NCBI RefSeq assembly: GCF_010435965.1
Contig: NZ_JAAGAA010000016.1
Span: 1 to 50,154 of the forward strand
Source: Crenobacter caeni
GTDB taxonomy: Bacteria; Pseudomonadota; Gammaproteobacteria; Burkholderiales; Chromobacteriaceae
Reading direction: 5' to 3'
DNA: 50,154 nucleotides
Shown piece by piece: positions 15,806 through 24,333 of the stretch; the stretch's first letter is position 1, and each line of letters opens with the position of its first letter. Made by a program: the position numbers and the translations under genes. The notes under the pieces were generated by a model, which saw only the letters and a program-made list of their open reading frames with translations, did no database searches and was not told the DNA's origin.

Positions 15806-17437
15806 GTGATTACTACCAGCAACATTACCATGCAGTTCGGCGTGAAGCCGCTGTTCGAGAAAGTTTCGGTCAAGTTCGGCGAGGGCAACCGTTACGGCCT
15901 GATCGGTGCCAACGGCTCTGGCAAGTCGACCTTCATGAAGATCCTTGGCGGCGATCTCGAACAGACCTCGGGCGAGGTCGCGATCGAGAACGGCCTGCGT
16001 CTGGGCAAGCTGCGTCAGGACCAGTTCGCCTACGAAGACCAGCGCGTGATTGACGTCGTGCTGATGGGCCACGCCGAGATGTGGGCGGCCATGAGCGAGC
16101 GTGACGCGATCTACGCGAACCCGGAAGCGACCGAAGACGACTACATGCACGCGGCCGAGCTTGAGGCCAAGTTCGCCGAGTACGACGGCTACACCGCCGA
16201 AGCGCGTGCGGGCGAGCTGCTGCTCGGGGTCGGCATCCCGCTCGAGCAGCATTTCGGCCCGATGAGCGAGGTCGCGCCCGGCTGGAAGCTGCGCGTGCTG
16301 CTCGCGCAGGCGCTGTTCTCCAACCCGGACATCCTGCTGTTGGACGAACCGACCAACAACCTGGACATCAACACGATCCGCTGGCTCGAGAATGTGCTGA
16401 ACGAGCGCAACTCGACGATGATCATCATCTCGCACGACCGCCACTTCCTGAACCAGGTGTGTACGCACATGGCGGACCTCGACTACAACACGATCCGCAT
16501 CTACCCGGGCAACTACGACGACTACATGATCGCGTCGACCCAGGCGCGCGAACGCCAGTTGGCCAGCAATGCCAAGGCCAAGGAGCGCATCCAGGACCTG
16601 CAGGAATTCGTCGCCCGCTTCTCGGCGAACAAGTCGAAGGCACGCCAGGCGACCAGCCGCCTCAAGCAGGTCGACAAGCTCAAGGCCGAGATGGTCGACG
16701 TCAAGCCGTCCAGCCGGCAGAGCCCGTTCATCCGCTTCGAGACCGACGACCGCTTCAAGCTGCACCGCCAGGCGGTCGAGGTCGACGGCCTGTGCAAGGC
16801 GTACGACGACAAGGTGCTGTTCAGGAAGCTGGGCTTCATCCTCGAAGCCGGCCAGCGCCTGGCGATCATCGGCCCCAACGGCGCGGGCAAGTCGACGCTG
16901 GCCAAGCTGCTCGCCGGCGCGTTCGAGCCGGCGTGGGCCGAGGGCGTGAGCGCCGACTCGGGCACCATCAAGTGGGCGGAAAAGGCCAAGGTCGGCTACT
17001 TCGCGCAGGACCATGAGGCGGACTTCGATTCCGACGAGACGCTGACCGAATGGATGCGCGAGTGCGGCCAGGAGGGGGACGACGAGCAGGTGATCCGCGG
17101 TACGCTGGGCCGCCTGCTGTTCGGCAGCGACGACGTGAACAAGGCCGTGCGCGTGCTCTCCGGCGGCGAGAAGGGCCGCATGCTGTACGGCAAGCTGATC
17201 CTGCTCAAGCCGAACGTGATGATCATGGACGAGCCGACCAACCACATGGATATGGAAACGATCGAGGCTTTGAACATGGCGCTCGAGAAGTACAAGGGCA
17301 CCCTGATCTTCGTATCGCATGACCGCCAGTTCGTCAGCTCGCTGGCGACCCAGGTGATCGAGCTGGACGGCAAGGGCGGCTTCGACCATTACATGGGCGA
17401 CTACGAGGCCTACCTCGAGAGCAAGGGCATCGAGTAA
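15806..17437 (+). CDS. ybiT: ABC-F family ATPase, YbiT type
   Basis: The protein has 543 residues, with two ABC domains and no membrane segment, so it is a ribosome-associated ABC-F factor rather than a transporter. The Walker A motifs are GANGSGKST (34-42) and GPNGAGKST. The Walker B motifs are [11 protein letters not shown] and [12 protein letters not shown]. The first signature is degenerate ([11 protein letters not shown]) and the second canonical (LSGGEKGRM). An interdomain P-site tRNA-interaction linker lies at about 240-310. The N-terminus [16 protein letters not shown] matches the YbiT subgroup. The GTG at 15806, after GGGGA (15793-15797), is the family-consistent start; an upstream ATG frame is open but runs through the promoter. 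Confidence 0.9.
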   Translation: MITTSNITMQFGVKPLFEKVSVKFGEGNRYGLIGANGSGKSTFMKILGGDLEQTSGEVAIENGLRLGKLRQDQFAYEDQRVIDVVLMGHAEMWAAMSERDAIYANPEATEDDYMHAAELEAKFAEYDGYTAEARAGELLLGVGIPLEQHFGPMSEVAPGWKLRVLLAQALFSNPDILLLDEPTNNLDINTIRWLENVLNERNSTMIIISHDRHFLNQVCTHMADLDYNTIRIYPGNYDDYMIASTQARERQLASNAKAKERIQDLQEFVARFSANKSKARQATSRLKQVDKLKAEMVDVKPSSRQSPFIRFETDDRFKLHRQAVEVDGLCKAYDDKVLFRKLGFILEAGQRLAIIGPNGAGKSTLAKLLAGAFEPAWAEGVSADSGTIKWAEKAKVGYFAQDHEADFDSDETLTEWMRECGQEGDDEQVIRGTLGRLLFGSDDVNKAVRVLSGGEKGRMLYGKLILLKPNVMIMDEPTNHMDMETIEALNMALEKYKGTLIFVSHDRQFVSSLATQVIELDGKGGFDHYMGDYEAYLESKGIE

Positions 17438-17458
17438 GCCCTTACCCGTTTCATCGGA

Positions 17459-17486
17459 ACCGCCGGCTTGCCGGCGGTTTTTTTAT
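17459..17486 (+). terminator. Intrinsic terminator after the ybiT-type gene
   Basis: AACCGCCGGC pairs with GCCGGCGGTT around a short TT-containing loop, followed by a long T run. Confidence 0.92.
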
Positions 17487-17525
17487 GCGCGCCAAGCGTA
17501 TGGAGTCTTTGCTTTACCGTAAATA

Positions 17526-17578
17526 TGCAATGAGCTATATTGCAACGCGCCAATTTCATGCTGCAATGCAATGCAGCC
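17526..17578 (+). promoter_or_regulatory. Cluster of TGCAAYG(CA) boxes upstream of the SDR gene
   Basis: TGCAATGAG (17526), TGCAACGCG (17541) and TGCAATGCA (17562-17570) repeat one motif in 45 bp. The last lies inside an inverted GCTGCA...TGCAGC (17560-17577). TGCAATGCA fits TGCRNYGCA, reported for the PHB regulator PhaR in some proteobacteria. The assignment is inference only. Confidence 0.4.
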
Positions 17579-17682
17579 AGGCGTATCCATAACGATAAAA
17601 ACCACGCGGCAAGCCGCGAAGGGCGATGGCAGGAAGGTGCCGGCTTCGCCGGCCTCCCGGACCCGTGTACAAAGGAAGAATC

Positions 17683-18423
17683 ATGCGTTTGAAAGGCAAA
17701 GTATCGATCATCACCGGCGCCGCCAGCGGCATCGGCAAGGCTACCGCCGAGAAGTTCGCCCGCGAAGGGGCGATCGTCGCGGTGTGCGACCTCAATATCG
17801 AGGCGGTCAGCACGGTGGTCGAGTCGCTGAAGGTGTCGGGTGCCGAAGCCGTCGGCTACCAGGTCAACGTGACCGACAAGGCGCAGATCGCCGCCATGGT
17901 CGCCGACCTCAAGGCGCGCTACGGCCGCATCGACGTGCTGGTGAACAACGCGGGCATCGTGATGGACGCGCAGCTCTCCAAGATGACCGACGACCAGTTC
18001 GACAAGGTGATCGACATCAACCTGAAGGGTGTCTACAACTGCGCGAAGGCGGTGGTCGACACCATGATCGAGCAGGGTGGCGGCGTGATCCTGAACGCCT
18101 CGTCGGTGGTCGGCGTCTATGGCAACTTCGGCCAGACCAACTACGCGGCGACCAAGTTCGGCGTGATCGGCTTCGTCAAGACCTGGGCGAAGGAGTTGGG
18201 CAAGAAGGGCATCCGCGCCAATGCGGTGTGTCCGGGTTTTGTCGCCACGCCCATCCTGAAGGCCATGCCGGAGAAGGTGATCCAGGCGATGGAAGAGAAG
18301 GTGCCGATGAAGCGCATGGCGGCTCCGGAAGAGATCGCCAACGTCTACGCCTTCCTCGCGTCCGACGAAGCCAGCTACATCAACGGCGCCGCGATCGAGG
18401 TGACCGGCGGCCTGACGCTGTAA
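17683..18423 (+). CDS. SDR-family 3-oxoacyl-ACP / acetoacetyl-CoA reductase (FabG/PhaB-like)
   Basis: The protein has 246 residues and is a classical short-chain dehydrogenase. It has the cofactor loop TGAASGIG (11-18), NNAG (88-91), the catalytic S141-Y154-K158 triad and the PGFVATP substrate-side segment. The length and [12 protein letters not shown] resemble NADPH-dependent acetoacetyl-CoA reductases (GQFGQTNY in PhaB) and FabG paralogues. It is not in a fatty-acid operon, so the true substrate is open. The ATG at 17683 follows AAGGAAG (17672-17678). It is convergent with cysB across a shared terminator. Confidence 0.85.
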   Translation: MRLKGKVSIITGAASGIGKATAEKFAREGAIVAVCDLNIEAVSTVVESLKVSGAEAVGYQVNVTDKAQIAAMVADLKARYGRIDVLVNNAGIVMDAQLSKMTDDQFDKVIDINLKGVYNCAKAVVDTMIEQGGGVILNASSVVGVYGNFGQTNYAATKFGVIGFVKTWAKELGKKGIRANAVCPGFVATPILKAMPEKVIQAMEEKVPMKRMAAPEEIANVYAFLASDEASYINGAAIEVTGGLTL

Positions 18424-18440
18424 GCTGTCCCGCCCATGAA

Positions 18441-18466
18441 CAAGCCCCGCCGAGTGCGGGGCTTTG
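18441..18466. terminator. Terminator between the SDR gene and cysB
   Basis: AAGCCCCGC pairs with GCGGGGCTT around a CGAGT loop, with a modest T run. It is placed to serve both converging genes. Confidence 0.75.
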
Positions 18467-18483
18467 TCGTTGGGGCGGCCGCG

Positions 18484-19434
18484 TCAGTCGTCGTGGTCGG
18501 CGTGCGGGTCGTGCGCGAGCAGCGCGGCGTCGACCTCGCGCCGGTGCAGGTGCGGCGCGAACAGCTCGATGAAGGTGTACGCGAAGCCGCGCAGGTAGGC
18601 GTCCTTGCGGATGCCGATCTTGGTGGTCGACGGCAGGAACAGGTGGGCGGCGTCGATCGCGGTCAGCTGGTCGTCGCGCTCGGGCTCGAACGCCATGCTG
18701 GCGATGATGCCGACGCCGAGACCCAGCGCGACGTAGGTCTTGATCACGTCGGTGTCGATCGCGGTGAGCACCACGTTGGGGCTGAGGCCGGCCTCGGCGA
18801 ACGCCTTGTTGATCTTGGAGCGGCCGGCGAATGCGAAGTCGTAGGTGATGACCGGGTAGGCGGCGATGTCGGCGAGCGTCAGCGGACGGTCCAGCAGCGA
18901 CAGCGGGTGGCCGTTCGGCACGACGACGCTGCGGTTCCACTTGCAGCAGGGCAGCATCGCCAGTTCCTTGTAGAGCTCGATCCCCTCGGTCGCGATCGCG
19001 AAGTCGGCCTCGCCGGCGACGACCATCTCGCAGATCTGCGTCGGGCTGCCCTGCTTGAGCGACAGCCTGACCTTGGGGTGGCGGCGCACGAATTCGGCGA
19101 TCACCTGCGGCAGCGCGTAGCGTGCCTGGGTATGGGTGGTCGCGATGGTCAGCGCGCCTTCGGATTCGCGCGAGAATTCTTCGCCGACCCGCTTGAGGTT
19201 CTGCGCCTCGCGCAGGATGCGCTCGGCGATCTTCAGCACTTCCTTGCCCGGCTCCGAGACCGACACCACGCGTTTGCCGTTGCGGATGAACACCTGGATG
19301 CCCAGCTCGTCCTCGAGCAGGCGGATCTGCTTGGAGATGCCCGGCTGCGAGGTGTGCAGTTTCTCGGCGGCTTCCGAAACGTTGAGGCCCTGGCGGGCGA
19401 CCTCGACCAAATAGCGCAGTTGCTGCAGTTTCAT
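18484..19434 (-). CDS. cysB: LysR-type regulator CysB of sulfur assimilation
   Basis: The protein has 316 residues. An N-terminal winged helix (1-65, MKLQQLRYLVEV..., TSQPGISKQI recognition region) precedes the periplasmic-binding-like inducer domain, which has the TTHTQARY, KQGSPTQI and ATEGI segments characteristic of the CysB subgroup. It should activate cysH–cysI with O- or N-acetylserine as inducer. It is divergent from cysH with a 106-bp spacer that should hold the operators, though no operator is obvious by eye. The C-terminus ends in a short His/Asp tail. Confidence 0.95.
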   Translation of the reverse strand: MKLQQLRYLVEVARQGLNVSEAAEKLHTSQPGISKQIRLLEDELGIQVFIRNGKRVVSVSEPGKEVLKIAERILREAQNLKRVGEEFSRESEGALTIATTHTQARYALPQVIAEFVRRHPKVRLSLKQGSPTQICEMVVAGEADFAIATEGIELYKELAMLPCCKWNRSVVVPNGHPLSLLDRPLTLADIAAYPVITYDFAFAGRSKINKAFAEAGLSPNVVLTAIDTDVIKTYVALGLGVGIIASMAFEPERDDQLTAIDAAHLFLPSTTKIGIRKDAYLRGFAYTFIELFAPHLHRREVDAALLAHDPHADHDD

Positions 19435-19540
19435 GCGGCCTCCAGATAAAACCGGATGGAATTAAGATCTAACACGATATTCTTTCTGGATTATAAGTCA
19501 ATTGGGTAGGATGCTGGCAACCATCGCCAGGAGAACCCCG

Positions 19541-20236
19541 ATGCCCGCCCAGGACAAGCTGGAACAGACCGTCGCACGCCTGAAGGCTATCGCGCGCGAA
19601 GAGGCGTCGGTCGCCTTCGCCAACAGCCTCGGCGCCGAGGACATGGTGCTGACCGACCTGATCGCCCGCCACGCGCTGCCCTTTGCCGTGTTCAGCCTCG
19701 ACACCGGCCGCCTGCCGGAGGAGACCTACGCGCTGATGCAGCGCGTGCGCGAGCACTACCCCGGTTTCACGCTCAGGGTGTTGTCGCCGGACGCCGCCGA
19801 CGTCGAGGCGTGGGTCGCCCGCAGCGGGGTCAACGGCTTTTACGACAGCGTCGACGCGCGCAAGGGCTGCTGCGAGGTGCGCAAGCTCGCGCCGCTCAAG
19901 CGCGCGCTAGCCGGACATTCCGCGTGGCTGACCGGCCTGCGCCGCGCGCAGTCGGTCACCCGCGACGCGCTGCCCGAGTCGGCCTTCGACGAAACCAACG
20001 GGCTGATGAAGTACAACCCGTTGTTCGACTGGAGCGAGGCGGAAGTCTGGGCCTACCTGAAAGAAAACGGGGTGCCTTACAACGCGCTGCACGACCGCCA
20101 CTACCCGTCGATCGGCTGCGCGCCTTGCACGCGCGCGATCTCGGTGGGCGAGGACGTGCGCTCGGGGCGCTGGTGGTGGGAAAACCCGGCGTCGCGGGAG
20201 TGCGGGCTGCACGTCAAGGCGCTCACGCCGCGCTGA
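19541..20236 (+). CDS. cysH: Assimilatory adenylyl-sulfate (APS) reductase
   Basis: The protein has 231 residues. It reduces APS to sulfite using thioredoxin. C110-C111 and C193/C196 form the four-cysteine [4Fe-4S] site typical of APS rather than PAPS reductases, and catalytic C221 sits in the C-terminal ECGLH motif. The PP-loop segment is SLGAEDMVLTD and the LDTGRLPEET motif is intact. The ATG at 19541 follows CAGGAG; an earlier TTG at 19502 overlaps the presumed promoter (TTATAA, 19491-19496). It leads the cysH–cysI–DUF934 unit. Confidence 0.94.
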   Translation: MPAQDKLEQTVARLKAIAREEASVAFANSLGAEDMVLTDLIARHALPFAVFSLDTGRLPEETYALMQRVREHYPGFTLRVLSPDAADVEAWVARSGVNGFYDSVDARKGCCEVRKLAPLKRALAGHSAWLTGLRRAQSVTRDALPESAFDETNGLMKYNPLFDWSEAEVWAYLKENGVPYNALHDRHYPSIGCAPCTRAISVGEDVRSGRWWWENPASRECGLHVKALTPR

Positions 20237-20260
20237 CCCAGCCGGAAACACGGAGAAACC

Positions 20261-21910
20261 ATGTACCGATACGATGAAGTCGACCGCCGCGTCGTTGCCG
20301 AGCGCGTCGAACAATTCCGCGGCCAGACGCAGCGCTTTCTGGCCGGGCAGCTCAGCGAAGACGAGTTCCGGCCGCTGCGCCTGATGAACGGCCTGTATGT
20401 GCAGCGCCACGCGCCGATGCTGCGCGTCGCGATCCCCTACGGTCACCTGAGGAGCGGCCAGCTGAGGACGCTTGCCGACATCGCCCGCCGCTACGACCGC
20501 GGCTACGCGCATTTCACCACCCGGCAGAACATCCAGTTCAACTGGCCGGCGCTGGAGACGGTGCCCGACATTCTCGCCGAGCTTGCCGAAGTCGAGATGC
20601 ACGCGATCCAGACTTCGGGCAACTGCGTGCGCAATACCACCACCGACGCGTTCGCCGGCGTCGCCGCCGACGAGCTGGCCGACCCGCGCCCGTGGTGCGA
20701 GATCGTCCGCCAGTGGAGCACGCTGCACCCCGAGTTCGCCTACCTGCCGCGCAAGTTCAAGATTGCGGTGTCGGGCAGCGCCGAAGACCGCGCGGCGACC
20801 TGGGTGCACGATATCGGCCTGCAGCTGAGGAAAAACGACGCGGGCGAGACCGGTTTCCGGGTGCTAGTCGGCGGCGGGCTCGGCCGCACGCCCATCATCG
20901 GCGAGGAGGTGTGCGCCTTCCTGCCGGCGCGCCACCTGCTGACCTATCTGGACGCGGTGTTGCGGGTCTACAACCGTTTCGGCCGGCGCGACAACAAGTA
21001 CAAGGCGCGCATCAAGATCCTGGTCAAGGCGCTGACCGTCGAGGGCTTCGCGGCCAAGGTCGACGAGGAGTGGCGCCACCTGAAGGACGGCGCGGGCACT
21101 CTCGCCGACGCCGACGTCGCGCACTACGCGTCGTTCTTCGTCGACCCTGCGTACGATACGCTCGAGCCGAACCCGGCCGACTTCGTGCGCGCGCAGGCCG
21201 AGTCGCCCGCGTTCGCGCGCTGGGTTGGCCGCAACACCCGGCCGCACAAGGCGCCGGGTTACCGCTCGGTCACGCTGTCGCTGAAGAAGACCGGCGTGCC
21301 GCCGGGCGACATCAGCGCCGCGCAGATGGACGCTGCCGCTAGCTGGGCCGACCGTTTCGGCTACGGCGAGCTGCGCGTGTCGCACGAGCAGAACCTGATC
21401 CTGCCCGACGTGCGCGAGGCTGACCTGTTCGAATTGTGGCAACTGGCCCGCGAGGCGGGCTTTGCGACGCCGAACATCGGCCTGTTGACCGATATCGTGT
21501 GCTGCCCGGGTGGCGACTTCTGCGCGCTGGCCAACGCCAAGTCCATTCCGGTGGCCGAGGCGATCCAGCGCCGCTTCGAAGACGCGGACTACCTGCACGA
21601 CCTGGGCGAGATCGAATGCAACATCTCCGGCTGCATCAACGCGTGCGGCCACCACCATATCGGCCATATCGGCGTGCTCGGCGTCGACAAGAACGGCGAG
21701 GAGTGGTACCAGATCACGCTCGGTGGCAGCCAGGGCAACGAGGCAAGCCTGGGCAAGGTGATCGGTCCCTCGTTCGCGCAGGAGCGGGTCGCCGAGGTGT
21801 TCGGCCGCATCCTCGACGTCTACGTGCGCGACCGCCTGGCGGGCGAGCGCTTCATTGAAACCGTCCGCCGCGTCGGCATCACCCCGTTCAAGGAGGCTGC
21901 GTATGCATAA
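20261..21910 (+). CDS. cysI: Sulfite reductase hemoprotein (CysI type)
   Basis: The protein has 549 residues. It reduces sulfite to sulfide in six electrons with siroheme and a [4Fe-4S] cluster. The cluster ligands are in CCPGGDFC (C414, C415 onward) and CNISGCINACGHH (C453, C458). The two nitrite/sulfite reductase half-domains and the TTRQNIQFNW segment are present. No flavoprotein subunit gene (cysJ) is adjacent, so the electron donor is not defined by this locus. It is 24 bp after cysH and overlaps the DUF934 gene by 8 bp. Confidence 0.93.
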   Translation: MYRYDEVDRRVVAERVEQFRGQTQRFLAGQLSEDEFRPLRLMNGLYVQRHAPMLRVAIPYGHLRSGQLRTLADIARRYDRGYAHFTTRQNIQFNWPALETVPDILAELAEVEMHAIQTSGNCVRNTTTDAFAGVAADELADPRPWCEIVRQWSTLHPEFAYLPRKFKIAVSGSAEDRAATWVHDIGLQLRKNDAGETGFRVLVGGGLGRTPIIGEEVCAFLPARHLLTYLDAVLRVYNRFGRRDNKYKARIKILVKALTVEGFAAKVDEEWRHLKDGAGTLADADVAHYASFFVDPAYDTLEPNPADFVRAQAESPAFARWVGRNTRPHKAPGYRSVTLSLKKTGVPPGDISAAQMDAAASWADRFGYGELRVSHEQNLILPDVREADLFELWQLAREAGFATPNIGLLTDIVCCPGGDFCALANAKSIPVAEAIQRRFEDADYLHDLGEIECNISGCINACGHHHIGHIGVLGVDKNGEEWYQITLGGSQGNEASLGKVIGPSFAQERVAEVFGRILDVYVRDRLAGERFIETVRRVGITPFKEAAYA

Positions 21911-22379
21911 CCTGGTCAAGGAAGGCGTCCCGGTCGAAGACGCGTGGCAACTGGTGCGCGAAGGGGAGGGCGAGCTGCCGGCAGGCGACCTGATCCTGCC
22001 CTTGGCGCGTTTTCTGGCCGGCGAGCGTGCGCCGCAAGGCCGTACCGCGGTGTGGTTCGCGCCGGACGACGACCCGCTGGCCGCGGCGGCAGACGTGCTG
22101 GCGCTGCCCTTGCTGGCGGTCGATTTTCCGGCGTTCACCGACGGGCGCGGCTACAGCATCGGCCGTCTGTTGCGCGAACGCCGCGCTTTTGCCGGCGAAC
22201 TCAGGGCCGTCGGCGACGTGCAGCGCGACCAGCTGCATTTCCTGCACCAGGTCGGTTTCGACAGCTTCGCGATCCGCGCGGACCTAAGCGCGGCGGACGC
22301 CGCCGGCGCACTGGCCGACTTCAGCGCGGGCTGCCAGACGAGCTGGCGCCGCCGGCAGGGGCGCGGCCTTCATGTTTGA
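21903..22379 (+). CDS. DUF934 protein, sulfite-reductase-associated
   Basis: The protein has 158 residues and is soluble, with no cysteine motif for a redox centre apart from one near the C-terminus (SAGCQTSWRRR). DUF934 proteins are recurrently encoded next to cysI-type sulfite reductases in proteobacteria and are annotated as oxidoreductase-related, but without an established reaction. Here its ATG overlaps the cysI stop by 8 bp, implying translational coupling and a shared role in sulfite reduction. The conserved GRGYSIGRLLRER and DQLHFLHQVGFDSF stretches are visible. Confidence 0.85.
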   Translation: MHNLVKEGVPVEDAWQLVREGEGELPAGDLILPLARFLAGERAPQGRTAVWFAPDDDPLAAAADVLALPLLAVDFPAFTDGRGYSIGRLLRERRAFAGELRAVGDVQRDQLHFLHQVGFDSFAIRADLSAADAAGALADFSAGCQTSWRRRQGRGLHV

Positions 22380-22479
22380 CATTCGGCTTATTTGACGTTG
22401 CATGTGATGCAAAAATGATAATATTGGAGACTAGTGTTGCTTTTGAGCAATGCTGGCGGGTGTATGGCCTGTAAGCGAG

Positions 22480-22508
22480 TTGACACTATGTAAACGTGTT
22501 TATATAGT
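22480..22508 (+). promoter_or_regulatory. Strong sigma-70 promoter of the OmpA-family gene
   Basis: TTGACA (22480-22485), a 17-bp spacer and TATAGT (22503-22508) make a near-consensus promoter. Transcription would start near 22515, giving a leader of about 110 nt. It occupies the 244-bp gap after DUF934. Confidence 0.85.
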
Positions 22509-22623
22509 GGCTAGCGTTTGCAAATTGAATGATGTGCGCTATTTTGCAGGTGCGCCGTGACGAGAATGCTCGGCAACCCCAGGCACAGACGCACGGTCTT
22601 ATTTGATAAGTAAAGGGAATATA

Positions 22624-23265
22624 ATGATCAAACAGCTGAAAGTAAGCGCTCTGCTGGCTGCTCTGATGGTTTCGTCCAGTGCTTTCGCGGCCTACCCGGG
22701 CTACCTGAACGATCCGGCTTCCGAGTCCATCGTCCGCAACAACTACAACGAGTGCTGGCGTACTTCGTCCTTCGACAAGGCGAAGGACGGCGTGGTGCAG
22801 TGCGGCGACCGCGAAGCGGTGAAGGCTGTTGCCGCTCCGGTGATGGTGCTGGTTCAGGAGAAGATCTCCCTGTCCGCCGACGTGTTCTTCAACTTCGCCA
22901 AGGCAACCCTGAAGCCGGAAGCCAAGGAAGAGCTGGGCCCGCTGGTCGAGAAGCTGAAGGCCAACGGCGACAAGCTGCGCTCGGTTGAGCTGGCCGGCTA
23001 CACCGACTTCTACGGCTCCGACAAGTACAACCTGAAGCTGTCGCAAGAGCGTGCTGACGCGGTCAAGACCTTCCTGGTCGACAACGGCGTGGCTGCTGAG
23101 AAAGTGACCGCCGTGGGCAAGGGCAAGGCAGACGACGGCCTGACCCAAGAGTGCAAGGCCAAGAAGCTGAAGACCCAGAAGGAAATGAAAGAGTGCGTGG
23201 CTGGCGACCGTCGTGTCGACATCACCATCAACGCAGTCAAGGAGCAGATGGTCGAGCAGAAGTAA
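22624..23265 (+). CDS. OmpA-family outer-membrane/peptidoglycan-binding protein
   Basis: The protein has 213 residues. A signal peptide (1-22, AFA) is followed by a short, cysteine-containing linker and a C-terminal OmpA-like peptidoglycan-binding domain (about 80-200, with FNFAKATLKPEAK, GYTDFYGSDKYNLKLSQERA and DRRVDI). There is no beta-barrel of OmpA size, so it resembles neisserial RmpM (class 4 protein), which links porins to peptidoglycan. Codon choice and the consensus promoter suggest high expression. It is monocistronic. Confidence 0.9.
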   Translation: MIKQLKVSALLAALMVSSSAFAAYPGYLNDPASESIVRNNYNECWRTSSFDKAKDGVVQCGDREAVKAVAAPVMVLVQEKISLSADVFFNFAKATLKPEAKEELGPLVEKLKANGDKLRSVELAGYTDFYGSDKYNLKLSQERADAVKTFLVDNGVAAEKVTAVGKGKADDGLTQECKAKKLKTQKEMKECVAGDRRVDITINAVKEQMVEQK

Positions 23266-23287
23266 TCTGCCCGTTCCTGCTTCACGC

Positions 23288-23314
23288 GAAAGCCCTGCAA
23301 TTGCAGGGCTTTTT
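23288..23314 (+). terminator. Intrinsic terminator after the OmpA-family gene
   Basis: AAAGCCCTGCAA (23289-23300) is followed directly by its perfect complement TTGCAGGGCTTT and further T residues. Confidence 0.92.
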
Positions 23315-23340
23315 CCGTTTCAGGGCGGCTCCCTCGCGGG

Positions 23341-23370
23341 TGGACGCCCGTGCCGTGCCGCCGCTACAAT
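23341..23370 (+). promoter_or_regulatory. Candidate promoter of the ribF operon
   Basis: TGGACG (23341-23346), an 18-bp spacer and TACAAT (23365-23370) lie 28 bp before ribF. Confidence 0.55.
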
Positions 23371-23397
23371 CGAAGACTTTCTGATAAAAGGGCGGCA

Positions 23398-24333
23398 ATG
23401 CAGGTTTTCTTCGGCGACCCGGGGCGATTCCGCCTGGACGGCTGCGCGCTGACCATCGGCAACTTCGACGGTGTCCACCTCGGCCACCGCAGCATGCTCG
23501 AGCGGCTGCGCGCCGAAGCCGACGCGCGTGCGCTGCCGACGGCCGTGCTGACCTTCGAGCCGCACCCGCGCGAATTCTTCAGCCGGACCGAGCCGCCGGC
23601 GCGTCTGTCGACCCTGCGCGACAAGCTCGCCGCCTTGCGCGCGAGCGGCCTCGTCGACCGGGTGTTCGTCTTCCGTTTCAACCACGCGTTCTCCCGGATG
23701 AGCGCGGCCGACTTCATCGACGACATCCTGGTGCGCGAACTCAAGGTGCGCTACCTGCTGATCGGCGACGACTTCCAGTTCGGCGCGCGCCGCGGCGGCG
23801 ACTTCGCCTTGCTGTCGGCCTGTCCGCATTTCGTCACCGAGGCGATGCCGTCGGTGCTCGCGCGTGGCGAACGCGCGTCGAGCACGCGGGTACGCGAATG
23901 CCTGGCCGCCGGCGACCTAGACGCGGCCGCCCACCTGCTGGGCCACCCGTACCAGTTGAGCGGGCGCGTGATGCACGGGCAGAAGCTCGGGCGCACGCTG
24001 GGCTTTCCGACCGCCAACATCCACCTGCCGCACCGCCGTCCGGCGCTGGAGGGCGTATTCGTCGTCGAAGTCGACACCCCGTTCGGCCGTTTTGGCGGCG
24101 TCGCCAGTTTCGGGCGCAACCCGACCGTCAGCGATACCCCCGACTACAAGCTCGAAGCGCACCTGTTCGGCTTTTCCGGCGACCTGTACGGACGCCGCCT
24201 GACCGTGCGCTTCCTCAAGAAACTGCGTGACGAAGCACGCTATGATGACCTCACCGCGCTGGTCGCCCAGATCGAACGCGACGCGGCCAGCGCCAGAACC
24301 TATTTGAACAGTTTGCAGCGAGAGAAGGCATGA
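23398..24333 (+). CDS. ribF: Bifunctional riboflavin kinase / FAD synthetase
   Basis: The protein has 311 residues. The N-terminal FMN adenylyltransferase domain has the [12 protein letters not shown] nucleotidyl-transferase motif (about 21-32) and the SSTRVRE motif. The C-terminal flavokinase domain has [11 protein letters not shown] and [10 protein letters not shown]. Together they make FMN and then FAD. It heads the ribF–ileS–lspA–ispH cluster, and its last codons overlap the ileS start by 4 bp (ATGA). The start at 23398 is the family-typical one. Confidence 0.95.
   Translation: MQVFFGDPGRFRLDGCALTIGNFDGVHLGHRSMLERLRAEADARALPTAVLTFEPHPREFFSRTEPPARLSTLRDKLAALRASGLVDRVFVFRFNHAFSRMSAADFIDDILVRELKVRYLLIGDDFQFGARRGGDFALLSACPHFVTEAMPSVLARGERASSTRVRECLAAGDLDAAAHLLGHPYQLSGRVMHGQKLGRTLGFPTANIHLPHRRPALEGVFVVEVDTPFGRFGGVASFGRNPTVSDTPDYKLEAHLFGFSGDLYGRRLTVRFLKKLRDEARYDDLTALVAQIERDAASARTYLNSLQREKA

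Noticed and set aside
22380-22623. Small gene in the DUF934–ompA gap
   Set aside because: No ORF with a ribosome binding site. The region is explained by a near-consensus promoter and the leader.
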